Counted from the stretch's first letter, positions 52,263 to 61,103 are shown. The stretch: 64,000 nt of DNA from Paenibacillus typhae (GCF_900099765.1 NZ_FNDX01000018.1:1-64000); one strand, 5' to 3'. Notes: generated by a model from the letters alone, not told the origin. Translations and numbers: made by a program.

Positions 52263-53822
52263 TTATTTCAAATATTTTCGGCGGTACAGCCTGTAGCCGA
52301 CCGTCAGCAATCCCCCGAAGAACAGGAGGGCGATAATAATGACAACGATAAAAAACTGGTTTTGCACATTGAACAGCCCTTTAAAGCTCTGGTATTGCTC
52401 CTCTTTATATTGAAAATCACTGCTTACTGCTTTGGGAACATAATCCACATTGAGCGCTTCACCGTTCACTCTGAGCACTCCGTCTGCGGAGGTAACGGTA
52501 TAGCTGTCTGTAACCGTCTTATGCACAGCCTGTTTATAGTCGGCAAAGGAGATCCAGTAAGCATCCACCGTCTCCAGCAATACCTCCATTCCAGCCTCAT
52601 CCTCCGGAAGATTCAAGGTCACGGCTGTACTCACCGGCAGCTGGGGCATGGCTTTGCCTTCATGCGTAAGGTCCGCCATAAATTCGGGCGTCATGCTGTA
52701 GAGCGAGGATGTGAAGGCGGCGGAAACATTGGTTTTCTCCATATGGATCACGTTTTCGTCCGGGAACAGCACGACCGAGTCAAAAAACCTCATGCCGGCC
52801 GAGGAATACTCCTTATCATAGGTCCAATAAAGGTCAGCCCCCATGCCCAGCGGCGCAATGCCGTTCTCTGCCAGCAGATTAATAAAGCTGTTCATTTTAT
52901 CGCCAAGCGTGTGATCACTGCTGTTAATGGAGGGCATCACAACGGGAGCATTGACCAAAATGCTCCCGTTTTTGGACTGCACTACCTTGAGCGCATCCAG
53001 ATAACGCTGCATGGCCGGAAAGTCCGTATTGCTGAATACCGGGCGCACGCTGGCAATGAACGGAATCCCGGCATCATACAGCCTGCCGGCCAGCTTCTCC
53101 AGCAGGGAGAGATCCGAGAACGGATAGATCTCTTTAATAACCAGATAAGGCCCGGCGGCAGCAGCTGCTCCCAGCCAGTCCTTCAGCACATAAGCGATCG
53201 CGAGCCTCCCGGCATAGCCTGCGTCCAGATAAGGCGCATAGGTATAGCTGCCTGAGTTCATGGCGTATGGAACCTTGCCATACGTTCCCGGAAGCGTCAG
53301 ACTGCCGTAAGTCTTCTCCGCTCTGCCAGCTGCAATATACGGAACCTGCTGCAGCTGGATACCCGGCAACCGGAAATCACCGGCCGATAGTCCGCCGCTT
53401 CCCTCCTCGATCAGGCCGGCAGACAGCTGCAGGGTCTGCTGCAGCCGGGCGGGAGGATTATACCCGATATGCAGGTATTGCCCCCGGTAACGGTCAACAT
53501 CAGCTTCAAAGGATGCGCTGGCAGTCAGCACAGGGTCGTTAATAACGGTAATGACCCTGGCGTATGCCTCCATCATCCCCTGCTCATAATGATCGAGCGA
53601 AACCACGGTCACCTGAACAGAATAGGCGGCAAGCAGTCGCTCCAGCTCCCGCACATTCCCTTCGCGCGGGGTTCCTGCTGCCAGGCTGTCATACAGCAGC
53701 AGCACGCCGGGCTGCGGAGCGGCGGTCTGCGGCGCAGCCGCTTTTGCCGGCGCTGACGGCTGCAGCAACACGGCTAACATCAGCAGCAGCGGCAGAAGCA
53801 GTCCCGGGCTGCGGCGGCTCAT
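52263..53822 (-). CDS. DUF2334 (polysaccharide-deacetylase-like) membrane protein, YdaL-like
   Basis: This 519-residue protein has a signal peptide (1-29), a large extracytoplasmic domain and one C-terminal helix (about 485-507). The DUF2334 part (about 225-420: YLVIKEIYPFSDLSLLEKLAGRL is its opening, PFIASVRPVF and MPSINSSDHTLGDKMN follow) is a distant polysaccharide-deacetylase fold, so it may modify the exported glycan. It overlaps the upstream gene by 4 nt. Confidence 0.85.
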   Translation of the reverse strand: MSRRSPGLLLPLLLMLAVLLQPSAPAKAAAPQTAAPQPGVLLLYDSLAAGTPREGNVRELERLLAAYSVQVTVVSLDHYEQGMMEAYARVITVINDPVLTASASFEADVDRYRGQYLHIGYNPPARLQQTLQLSAGLIEEGSGGLSAGDFRLPGIQLQQVPYIAAGRAEKTYGSLTLPGTYGKVPYAMNSGSYTYAPYLDAGYAGRLAIAYVLKDWLGAAAAAGPYLVIKEIYPFSDLSLLEKLAGRLYDAGIPFIASVRPVFSNTDFPAMQRYLDALKVVQSKNGSILVNAPVVMPSINSSDHTLGDKMNSFINLLAENGIAPLGMGADLYWTYDKEYSSAGMRFFDSVVLFPDENVIHMEKTNVSAAFTSSLYSMTPEFMADLTHEGKAMPQLPVSTAVTLNLPEDEAGMEVLLETVDAYWISFADYKQAVHKTVTDSYTVTSADGVLRVNGEALNVDYVPKAVSSDFQYKEEQYQSFKGLFNVQNQFFIVVIIIALLFFGGLLTVGYRLYRRKYLK

Positions 53823-55354
53823 ATGCTGACGCCCTTCTGCACCTTTGGCATGTTGGCAGACATCCCTGCCGCCGGCTCACTACTGCCGGAAACTCTGCGC
53901 CCGATTACACCGGACAGGCCCAGCACCGATACGAGATCAAAGGACAGGGTGAACAGGAATTCATGCTTCGAGATATCCGCGTCGCCTGCCCCGATAATGG
54001 ACACCATGATGCCGGACAAGCCTACTGCCATGCTGGCTACAATCAGTGCCATGCGCTGCATCCCCCGTGAATCCCGCGCCTTGAGCGCTTTGATGAAGGA
54101 TGGCATATAGAGCCCGGTCACCAGCGCCATCCAGAGCAGGATGAAGCCGAAGGTTTTAGGGGCTAGAATCCCCTTCAGCAGACTGTACAGGGCAAAAAAG
54201 TGGCTTTGGGCCCGGAATTCCTTGCCCGCTGACTGCTCGTAGTTACCCATGGCTGCCGGTTTGATTGAAAACGCGCTTTGGGCAGCCACATCCAGAATCG
54301 AGCTGAACTGGTCCGGGTTCGCAAGATAATATTTCAGGATGGAGACAAATCCGTATTTGCTGTAGAAGTCCTGCTCCAGAATAGGCGAATTGACATCAAC
54401 TGTTCCGTACTGCTCATAGTAAATATTGTTTTTCAGGATTGCGTACTGTTCATTAATCCCGAAGGACTTCAACGAGGTCTCCGGATTGGCAGAATCCTTC
54501 AGCACTCCCCGGGTCATGGCATGATACTGGTTGATGTTGACGAACTCCTTGGAAATGTTCAGGTAAGTGCCGATTCCGGCTGCAAACAGCAGAACCAGTG
54601 AAATCACCGTCATTACTCGGAAGATCCGGTCCTTTCTTACCCAAAAGAGCATAATTCCGAGTCCAGCCAGAATAATGCCCACCGGGGCATTCTGCTGTTT
54701 CGAGGTTGTGAGGAGCAGCCCGCTGATGACAAACAGGGCCAGCAGAAAATAATCATTGTACCGCTTCCTGTACAGGAGCAGCCATGCGGCAAACACGTAC
54801 AGCATCATGATCAGTACAATGCTCTCACTGTAAAAAGAATTGAAATAGGCAGTATAACCCGTATCACCAAACACAAAAATGGCCAGAAGAGCGCACAGCA
54901 TCCCCTGTTTGCGGGTCATGCGGCATGTAATGGCTTCTACCAGGAGATAAACGGCAGCAGCATAGAGCAAAGTATAAATGGCCGCCTGAAAGCGGATATC
55001 GAACACCGTGCTGCTGAACAGCAGCTTGTTCAGGCCGATGGCCAGACTGATGAACAGGGACTGGGATGAGGCGAGCGTTGCCCCGTTTTCGTTATAGTAC
55101 TGATAGATGCCGAACTGCTTCACGAAATAGCCAAAGTACTGGCTGTCATAATCCGGCTGGCTGAAATAAAGTCCGTTGCTGTATATATTCCGGAAAAAAT
55201 CGCCGTTATCGGCCATCCCGATATAGGGTGCAGTGAACAGTCCGATCACCGTGATCAGCAGCACCCCGAAGGCGGCAACGAAGGCCGGAGAAGAGCGGAA
55301 GCCGGCAAGCATAACGCTCTGCCGCAAGGTTGTTTTAACAGTGTTGTAGATCAA
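53819..55354 (-). CDS. Multispanning GT-C-like glycan biosynthesis protein (WsfD-like)
   Basis: This 511-residue protein has about 12 membrane helices. Between helices 1 and 2 it carries MADNGDFFRN, an acidic loop of the kind used by GT-C (lipid-linked sugar) glycosyltransferases. It resembles membrane hexose transferases described as WsfD in Gram-positive glycan clusters. It is not part of the five-gene Bacillus ydaJKLMN set, so it may add a decoration or side sugar. It is second in the operon, with a 4-nt overlap to the next gene. Confidence 0.7.
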   Translation of the reverse strand: MIYNTVKTTLRQSVMLAGFRSSPAFVAAFGVLLITVIGLFTAPYIGMADNGDFFRNIYSNGLYFSQPDYDSQYFGYFVKQFGIYQYYNENGATLASSQSLFISLAIGLNKLLFSSTVFDIRFQAAIYTLLYAAAVYLLVEAITCRMTRKQGMLCALLAIFVFGDTGYTAYFNSFYSESIVLIMMLYVFAAWLLLYRKRYNDYFLLALFVISGLLLTTSKQQNAPVGIILAGLGIMLFWVRKDRIFRVMTVISLVLLFAAGIGTYLNISKEFVNINQYHAMTRGVLKDSANPETSLKSFGINEQYAILKNNIYYEQYGTVDVNSPILEQDFYSKYGFVSILKYYLANPDQFSSILDVAAQSAFSIKPAAMGNYEQSAGKEFRAQSHFFALYSLLKGILAPKTFGFILLWMALVTGLYMPSFIKALKARDSRGMQRMALIVASMAVGLSGIMVSIIGAGDADISKHEFLFTLSFDLVSVLGLSGVIGRRVSGSSEPAAGMSANMPKVQKGVSI

Positions 55355-55372
55355 GCGGATTCACCTTCGTTA

Positions 55373-56524
55373 TCATTCGTTTTTGGCGGAGTAGGAATAA
55401 GCCAGCAGCGCCATCAGATTGTCAAAAGAGTATGCCTGTCCGGTATTCGTGTCCCCAAACCCGCCATACAGCGGACTTTCCGGGTCTGTAACTCTGAATT
55501 CATTCATCCTCCGGATGCTGTCGGCATAAAGTGCATCATCGCCGGCTGCTGCACCAATCATCGCTGCCAGCGCATAGATCGCCGTGGAGCGTATATCATT
55601 CGCCGGCTTGCCGTCACGCGTATACTGCCCGTACAGCGTACCCGCCGCGACCTGCTCCCTGATAAAGCGGAGGCTTTCCGGATTCTGCCGGCCGACCTCG
55701 GTCAGATTCAGAATGCTGAGCAGCGATTCTACTGTATTAATACCGTCTGAGCTGTAAGCTCCCGATGTATAATCAAATCTCGTCTCATAGAAAGGAAAGG
55801 AATCGGACAGATACCCGCCCTCAATGATTTCACTCATATTGTGCAACAAAATACCTTTCGATTCGCTACTAATCGACAAATTTCGCAAAATACTTAGATT
55901 AATATAACACAAAGTTATAAACCCGTTGTTGTCGTGGTAATAATTGTCATATATATCAAACATATAGCCATCTTTAACATTATTGTTATAAAATTTCTTG
56001 GAATACTCTGCGGCTTCCTCTTTATATTCCTGATTATCAAATACCTCTCCGGCCTCATATAAGGCCCCGATCATCCGCAGATCATCCACAGCGGCATTAA
56101 CCGTATACTGCTTATCCCGTTCGGGGCTGTAACGGTAGCTGAACCCGCCTTGCATGGCGAAGACCCGTTTGGCGAGCGCCCACTCCCCGGCAAACCGCCC
56201 GGCATCCCTGTTGCGGACGGCACTCAGCATCATCAGCGAGGCGGATTCACTAAGTATCTCATGGCCGGTTGCCACCTCTGCGGACTGGTCTGTTTCCAGC
56301 AGATTCGTATACACCCCATAGGGACCGGTAAGCTGCTTGTCGATAAAGCTATACAGCTTCTGTATGTCCGCAGCTTTCCCTTCAGTCGGCTGGACCGGAG
56401 CCTGTGACGGGGAAGAAGAAGCCGCTGTACTTGCTGAAGGTGCAGGCTGTGCCTTGTTGCTGCAGCCAGCCAGTAAGACCATAAACATCAGACAGACCAG
56501 AAATGTGCTGCGTCCTCTATCCAA
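55373..56524 (-). CDS. GH8-type glycoside hydrolase lipoprotein (YdaJ-like)
   Basis: This 383-residue lipoprotein (lipobox LAGC, about residues 18-21; Ser/Ala/Pro linker 22-50) has an (alpha/alpha)6 GH8-like domain with HEILSESASLMMLSAV, AVDDLRMIGALYEAG and TSGAYSSDGINTVESLL. The Glu of SESASL is in the place of the GH8 catalytic acid. In bacterial cellulose and related operons the GH8 enzyme trims or releases polymer. It is the first gene of the operon, 19 nt before the GT-C-like gene. Confidence 0.85.
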   Translation of the reverse strand: MDRGRSTFLVCLMFMVLLAGCSNKAQPAPSASTAASSSPSQAPVQPTEGKAADIQKLYSFIDKQLTGPYGVYTNLLETDQSAEVATGHEILSESASLMMLSAVRNRDAGRFAGEWALAKRVFAMQGGFSYRYSPERDKQYTVNAAVDDLRMIGALYEAGEVFDNQEYKEEAAEYSKKFYNNNVKDGYMFDIYDNYYHDNNGFITLCYINLSILRNLSISSESKGILLHNMSEIIEGGYLSDSFPFYETRFDYTSGAYSSDGINTVESLLSILNLTEVGRQNPESLRFIREQVAAGTLYGQYTRDGKPANDIRSTAIYALAAMIGAAAGDDALYADSIRRMNEFRVTDPESPLYGGFGDTNTGQAYSFDNLMALLAYSYSAKNE

Positions 56525-56555
56525 ACCATCACTCCTCTACATAAAGGGAATTTTT

Positions 56556-56636
56556 TGTCGATAATTATATTACGGTAATATAAGTCACAAAGTTGAATTC
56601 TTTTTCCATCATTTTGTGCCAAAATAATAAAATGAT
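56556..56636 (-). promoter_or_regulatory. Control region of the exopolysaccharide operon
   Basis: Two inverted repeats lie upstream of the GH8 gene: TTATATTAC/GTAATATAA (56565-56583, perfect 9-bp arms, 1-nt centre) and ATCATTTT/AAAATGAT (56608-56636). A TGTCGAT at 56556-56562 is one base from a Spo0A box. A TATAAT overlaps the first repeat on the minus strand, with only an imperfect -35 (TTGTGA, 15-nt spacer). Confidence 0.5.
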
Positions 56637-56681
56637 TCCTTTTTCCTAGTTTTAAACGGGGATCTAAGCTTTTCCGGACAC

Positions 56682-56719
56682 AAAAAAACTGCCTGCAGGT
56701 TATGCCTACCCGGGCAGCT
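56682..56719 (-). terminator. Terminator after the K+ channel gene
   Basis: CTGCC and GGCAG with inner G/C pairs on the minus strand, then TTTTTTT. It ends the ECF-controlled operon just before the exopolysaccharide operon begins. Confidence 0.8.
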
Positions 56720-56736
56720 CTATTAAATGAGAACAT

Positions 56737-57750
56737 TTATCCTTTAATTCTGCGATACGTTTCTTCATCTGACACGACATACAGTCTGGCATCCGGCGGA
56801 ATCGGCTGGTCCAGCTTGCGGTTGATTCCGAGATCGCCGCGGTCTGACAGCAGGGTGGCCCCCTGAAGCAGCAGCGCCTGGAAGGCCTCCCCATACGTCC
56901 GCCAGCCTGCATTTACCGGCACCTCATAGATGTCGTCCCCATGCTCGCGGCTGAGCAGCTGGCTGATTACCTCCGAATTCCCTTCCTGCAGCGCCGATCT
57001 TACGGCAAGCCTGGAAACGGCATCATGCGACAGCACAAATTCATTCACCTGGACATGCCGGAAATTCTGAATATGCTTCTCCTGCATAATCTCCACTGTC
57101 GTATGTACCTGCGGAGCAATCCGCTCAACACTGGAAATGATTAGCAGCGATTTGCCGTCAACCAGCGAGGGTTCGTCAATACGGATGTCACTGAATACAA
57201 TCGCCGCTCTCGCTCTGCCGATGTTGGCCTTCAGCAGAATCTCATCGCTTGAGGCATCCCCGCTGATGAAATGTACCTGCTCCATCTGCTCCAGCGGATG
57301 CTTGCCCGATTCGTCAATAATGACAATCTGGCATTTCGGCGCATAGCACAGAATTTCATCCACGGCTGCCTGCGTTTTCCGGCTCCAGTTAATAAGCACC
57401 ACATGGTCTGTCCCGTGAAAGCTCAAGGTTCCAGCCCCTCTCCTTCTCTGTATCTCTCCCATTGCCTCGACAACCTTACCGATCACCAGACTCAGAAGGC
57501 CGATACCGAAGATGTACAGAAATATCGTAAATACCTTGCCTGAAGGCGTGGCGGCAAAATAATCACCATAGCCTACAGTGGACATTGTCGTCATAACCCA
57601 GTAGAACGCATTAAACCAGCTGTTAAAGGTGTCAGGCTCCAGGGCATACGCAATCGTGGCGCTTAACACAACAAAGCACAGGATCATGACAGCAATGGTC
57701 TTCTTTTTCAATGCGACCAGCTTGCCGGATAATTTGAGGAGAAAATGCAC
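56737..57750 (-). CDS. Two-TM potassium channel with RCK domain (YugO/MthK-like)
   Basis: This 337-residue protein has a first helix (about 18-38), a pore loop with the K+ selectivity filter STVGYGDYF (about 57-65), a second helix (72-95) and a cytoplasmic TrkA-N/RCK domain (from about 112: DHVVLINWSRKTQAAVDEIL) with a TrkA-C-like end. This matches YugO-type channels, which in Bacillus biofilms release K+ during electrical signalling. It is last in the six-gene operon, 80 nt after the DUF350 gene. GTG start, GGGGG 7 nt upstream. Confidence 0.9.
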   Translation of the reverse strand: MHFLLKLSGKLVALKKKTIAVMILCFVVLSATIAYALEPDTFNSWFNAFYWVMTTMSTVGYGDYFAATPSGKVFTIFLYIFGIGLLSLVIGKVVEAMGEIQRRRGAGTLSFHGTDHVVLINWSRKTQAAVDEILCYAPKCQIVIIDESGKHPLEQMEQVHFISGDASSDEILLKANIGRARAAIVFSDIRIDEPSLVDGKSLLIISSVERIAPQVHTTVEIMQEKHIQNFRHVQVNEFVLSHDAVSRLAVRSALQEGNSEVISQLLSREHGDDIYEVPVNAGWRTYGEAFQALLLQGATLLSDRGDLGINRKLDQPIPPDARLYVVSDEETYRRIKG

Positions 57751-57830
57751 CTGCCCGCCCCCTCTTCCCTAGTTAATGTGGCTGCCGCCGGTTTATGGAC
57801 GGCGTACAGCCGCAGATAAATGCAAAGCGA

Positions 57831-58232
57831 TCAGATAATCAGGCTGCTGACCGCAAAAGACGTTCCGATAAATACCAGGCAGAGCATGGTTCCCACAGCC
57901 GTGTTCCCCTTCTGCAGCTGCTCTGAAATTCTGAAGCCCGGAGTGAACAGCTCAAAGATCCAGTACGCCGCAATCAGGCAGACATACCCTACAGCGAACC
58001 ACAGCATCATATGCCAGATCGACGTATTCGTATATGCCGCTACACCAAGAATGATCGCCGTAGCCAGGAACTTGCCGCCGAGCGCCAGCGCAACTGCGAC
58101 ATTGCCTTTCTTGATTTCCTCCATGTCCTTAAATGGCGTCATCAGCGTAAAGACGACCATGCCAAGCACCTGCAGCAGAATAATCGTTAAGACACTGACT
58201 ACCAGATTAATTACTATCGTCAATTCGCCCAC
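57831..58232 (-). CDS. DUF350 membrane protein (YjfL-like)
   Basis: This 133-residue protein has four membrane helices. The DUF350 patterns are MTPFKDMEEIKKGNVAVALALGGKFLATAIIL and a second GNTAVGTM repeat in the C-terminal half (only the first pattern's core, KKGNVAVALALGGKFL, is diagnostic). Its function is unknown; in several bacteria it neighbours glutathionylspermidine-synthase-like enzymes, as here. It overlaps the lipoprotein gene by 13 nt. Confidence 0.9.
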   Translation of the reverse strand: MGELTIVINLVVSVLTIILLQVLGMVVFTLMTPFKDMEEIKKGNVAVALALGGKFLATAIILGVAAYTNTSIWHMMLWFAVGYVCLIAAYWIFELFTPGFRISEQLQKGNTAVGTMLCLVFIGTSFAVSSLII

Positions 58233-58894
58233 CCCCGAAATTTCGCATAAGCCGAATCATAGTCGGCAAAATCATGCACTTCCTCCAGCACCACTGAAGC
58301 TGTCTTGGCCTTCTCCAGTGCCTTGTAGCGCTCGTCATCTATCGGCTGCTTGATCCGGTTGCCGGAGGGCAGCTCGAGCACCGCAAAGTTTCTTGTCTTC
58401 TCCTGGTATTTCGTTTTGTATACCCCGACAAGGTCCACATCCGTTGTAATCGATACCTTCAGATTCTTCAGATCCTCTGCCGCGGTGTTCTGGTCAGGAT
58501 ACGATTTAAGCGTCATCCATTCAGACAGCCGGACCTCGTTCTTCTGATCGGCAGTGGTCGTCATCTCGGCATCCATGAACTGCAGTGTCCAGATCTTGTC
58601 GCCCGTAGCATAGTTCCCGTCGTTGGGCAGCAGCTCATTATCCGGCAAAACGGTCATGTCACTGCCGATCAGATCGCCCACCGTGCTCTCAACCACCCGG
58701 TAATCCCAGGGTACACGCGAGACACTGTCCGTGGTCTCCGCTGAAGTGCCGGTGTGAAAAACACTGTCCTCATTGCTGGAGCAGGCGCTGAGCAGCAGCA
58801 CGGCAATCATCAGCATGCCAAGCATCGCAGCCAGCCGGGCTCTTGCCATTCCTGCAGTCCGCCCCATATTCCCTCTATTCCTATTCAAGCTCAC
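58220..58894 (-). CDS. Lipoprotein of unknown function in the ATP-grasp operon
   Basis: This 224-residue protein has a lipoprotein signal with lipobox LLSAC (about residues 34-38) and a mostly hydrophilic extracytoplasmic domain with alternating beta/alpha pattern (WTLQFMDAEMTTTADQKNEV; LVGVYKTKYQEKTRNFAVLE). I do not recognise the family. The start may be the GTG at 58894 or an ATG nine codons later. It overlaps the ATP-grasp gene by 14 nt and the DUF350 gene by 13 nt. Confidence 0.8.
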   Translation of the reverse strand: MSLNRNRGNMGRTAGMARARLAAMLGMLMIAVLLLSACSSNEDSVFHTGTSAETTDSVSRVPWDYRVVESTVGDLIGSDMTVLPDNELLPNDGNYATGDKIWTLQFMDAEMTTTADQKNEVRLSEWMTLKSYPDQNTAAEDLKNLKVSITTDVDLVGVYKTKYQEKTRNFAVLELPSGNRIKQPIDDERYKALEKAKTASVVLEEVHDFADYDSAYAKFRGWAN

Positions 58895-60092
58895 TCACTC
58901 CTAGCGCAATAAAATGACTGGCATTGCCTGTAATCGGTCCGCCAGCCCGCCCGAGCAGCCCGCAGGGCTTCCCGTTGATCACGAACATACCGGTCAGCAG
59001 GTGAAGCTCACCCTCGGAAGTATGGATCCGGGCAAGCTCAGCTCTTTTCTGGTATACGGTCGGGAACAAGACACTGCTGTCAAAGCCTTCCTCGTCCGCA
59101 AGCTCCAGCTCGCCGCTGTCATTGAACAGGCGTACAGATCCGCCCTCGCGGCCAAATACCGATTTGGACACGAAGCTTCCCGAGAATACCGGCTTGTTGT
59201 ACGTCGGCAGAACATAGCGGGAGATTACCTGCCGCTCCTCCTCTGTGAACAGCAGCCCCAGCTCATACATGCCCCATACGGCGGCAACCAGGCCCTTGGA
59301 TTGCAGCAGGATGCTGTGCGGCCCGTTGAACAGCTGAAGCCGCCCTGTCTCTACGGCGTAGGCAAGCGCATCGCCGCCTTCATCTACTGCCATCCATTCC
59401 TTGGGATACAGGGCAAACATCCGCTCAATACGCCGGTTCTGCCCGTCATACACGTTGCCGTTATCAATCCACAGCTCGAGGCAGTCCACACACATTATAT
59501 CCAGACCGCTGTGGTGTACAAGTGCCTCAATGGTCCCTGAATCCTCCTGGTGGGTGCCGTAAGCAACACAGGCAGCGGTGTCCGGACGCTCATGGCCCCA
59601 GGCTGCAGCCAGCAGCTCTTTCATTTCCCCGTTCGGACTTCCGATTCCGGCCTGCTCACAGATCCACGGCGTCGCGATGGACGCTTCCACATATCCTGTC
59701 GGCGTGTCTGCGTTCAGCTCCAGCAGCTTGATCGTCCCGTCATCCGCTACGGCAAAATCAAACCGGGCATACCGGCTGATCAGCCCCGGTTCGGGCAGAG
59801 GTGTATCATCCAGCATCTGCCACAGTACCGGCGGAATGCCGAGCAGCTCATATAAATCCTGTCTGCGGTGGACATAACGCACTGCCTTATCCAGAATTCC
59901 CCACAGCTTCTCCGAGGCATCGGCCAGCTCCCTGTATGTCTCTGCTGACATTACAGCAATAGCGTCCAGCCAGTATTCCTCCTCCTCAAGATCGGCCCAC
60001 GTGAATCCAAGCTCACGCAGCCGTTCTACCCGCGGCGCACGCTCCAGACCCGACTGGTCCAGCAGTTGAAAAACGCTGCTTCCCGGGCTCAT
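58881..60092 (-). CDS. Glutathionylspermidine-synthase-like ATP-grasp ligase (YjfC/YgiC-like)
   Basis: This 403-residue protein is homologous to the synthetase half of glutathionylspermidine synthase (COG0754): ISRYARFDFAVADDGTIKLL followed by ELNADTPTGYVEAS, the ATP-site lysine and glutamate regions PTYNKPVFSGSFVSKSVFGR and GREGGSVRLF, and C-terminal INGKPCGLLGRAGGPIT. It lacks the amidase half. It should form an amide or peptide bond using ATP. Firmicutes of this type usually lack glutathione, so the real acceptor and amine are unknown. It overlaps the Ser-rich gene by 4 nt. Confidence 0.92.
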   Translation of the reverse strand: MSPGSSVFQLLDQSGLERAPRVERLRELGFTWADLEEEEYWLDAIAVMSAETYRELADASEKLWGILDKAVRYVHRRQDLYELLGIPPVLWQMLDDTPLPEPGLISRYARFDFAVADDGTIKLLELNADTPTGYVEASIATPWICEQAGIGSPNGEMKELLAAAWGHERPDTAACVAYGTHQEDSGTIEALVHHSGLDIMCVDCLELWIDNGNVYDGQNRRIERMFALYPKEWMAVDEGGDALAYAVETGRLQLFNGPHSILLQSKGLVAAVWGMYELGLLFTEEERQVISRYVLPTYNKPVFSGSFVSKSVFGREGGSVRLFNDSGELELADEEGFDSSVLFPTVYQKRAELARIHTSEGELHLLTGMFVINGKPCGLLGRAGGPITGNASHFIALGVSELE

Positions 60093-60823
60093 CCGCCGAA
60101 ACCGCTGCTTCTGCTTGAGCTCTTGGAGGATGAGCTCTTGGAGCTGCCTGATTTGACAGATGAGCTTGACTTGCTGCTTGAGCCCGATGAGGAGCCCAGT
60201 CCGCTTGATTTCCCGCCCACTCCGCCGGCAGAGGAGGAGCCTCTGCGGGTGATCGAGCCGGTTGAGGATGTAGATGTCTTCGGTTTAACGACTGACCCGG
60301 TGACCTGTTTGTTCTGAAAGCTTCCGCTGTTATACGTCGGCGGCTTATAGGTGGTCCGGGTGCCTCCGTAATAAGTGGGCCGGTCATTGTACCAGCCCCT
60401 GGAGGAGTAGTTGGATCCGCTGTTAAACAGCATGTGGTACAGCAGCAGATCATCCCAGCCGAAGCCGTTACTGTACCCGCCGTAATTGTTGATTACCGTC
60501 GTTCCGCCGGAAGAAACAACGCCGGTTCCCTCCTGCACGGTCTCCTCGGTATTCTCCTCCGGATAAGGAATGTTCCAGTCCACATTTGCGTCAAAATAGG
60601 CCTTGACCTCTTCAGTCGACCACGATACCAGCTGCGGCTCGCTGCCTGTGCTCCCGCCGGTGGCGTGAACGCCCCCGGGAACGAACATCGCATTTGCCAG
60701 CAGGGCGATGCCCAGAGAGGTTGACAGAACTCGCAGCGGCTTGCCTTCCGCGTTCAGCAATCGGGGCCCGCCGCTGTCCCTGGCAGGCTCCTTTGCCTTT
60801 TTCTCATCATTTTCCACAATCAT
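60089..60823 (-). CDS. Ser/Gly-rich protein of the ATP-grasp operon
   Basis: This 244-residue protein has a hydrophobic segment (about 30-50, LRVLSTSLGIALLANAMFVP) that may be a signal or anchor, a middle part rich in Gly/Asn/Tyr (GTTVINNYGGYSNGFGWDDL) and a C-terminus (190-244) made almost wholly of Ser, Gly and Lys (runs of SSSKSS). It resembles in style the YgiB/DUF1190 partners of YgiC-type ligases. It could be a secreted or surface-exposed substrate or scaffold for the ligase; that is inference. Confidence 0.75.
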   Translation of the reverse strand: MIVENDEKKAKEPARDSGGPRLLNAEGKPLRVLSTSLGIALLANAMFVPGGVHATGGSTGSEPQLVSWSTEEVKAYFDANVDWNIPYPEENTEETVQEGTGVVSSGGTTVINNYGGYSNGFGWDDLLLYHMLFNSGSNYSSRGWYNDRPTYYGGTRTTYKPPTYNSGSFQNKQVTGSVVKPKTSTSSTGSITRRGSSSAGGVGGKSSGLGSSSGSSSKSSSSVKSGSSKSSSSKSSSRSSGFGG

Positions 60824-60845
60824 TGCCTCCTTTCTCTAGCGCTGT

Positions 60846-61064
60846 CTAACCCTCAGTGCGCATCGGAACAAGCAGAAGCTCCAGCTTCCCTTGATCCACA
60901 TTGAGTCTTCCTTCCACCGTCTCGTATTCCTTGCTGCCGACCACCAGGTAATTGACATGCTCCAGGGCGGTAATCATGTTCATGCTCCATACCCGCTCCT
61001 CAATGACGCGCAGGTCACCTTCAGGCAGCTTTTCAAACAAAATGACGCTCATTCCATTATCCAC
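60846..61064 (-). CDS. 72-residue protein, first gene of the ATP-grasp operon
   Basis: This small soluble protein reads as an alpha/beta unit (MSVILFEKLPEGDLRVIEER, YLVVGSKEYETVEGRLNVDQ). I do not recognise it. It starts with GTG; AGGAAGGAAG lies 9 nt upstream. It follows the ECF promoter by about 32 nt and precedes the Ser-rich gene by 22 nt. Confidence 0.75.
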   Translation of the reverse strand: MDNGMSVILFEKLPEGDLRVIEERVWSMNMITALEHVNYLVVGSKEYETVEGRLNVDQGKLELLLVPMRTEG

Positions 61065-61103
61065 TAAATGACACTTCCTTCCTGTTAACTATTACGCTTC
61101 TGA

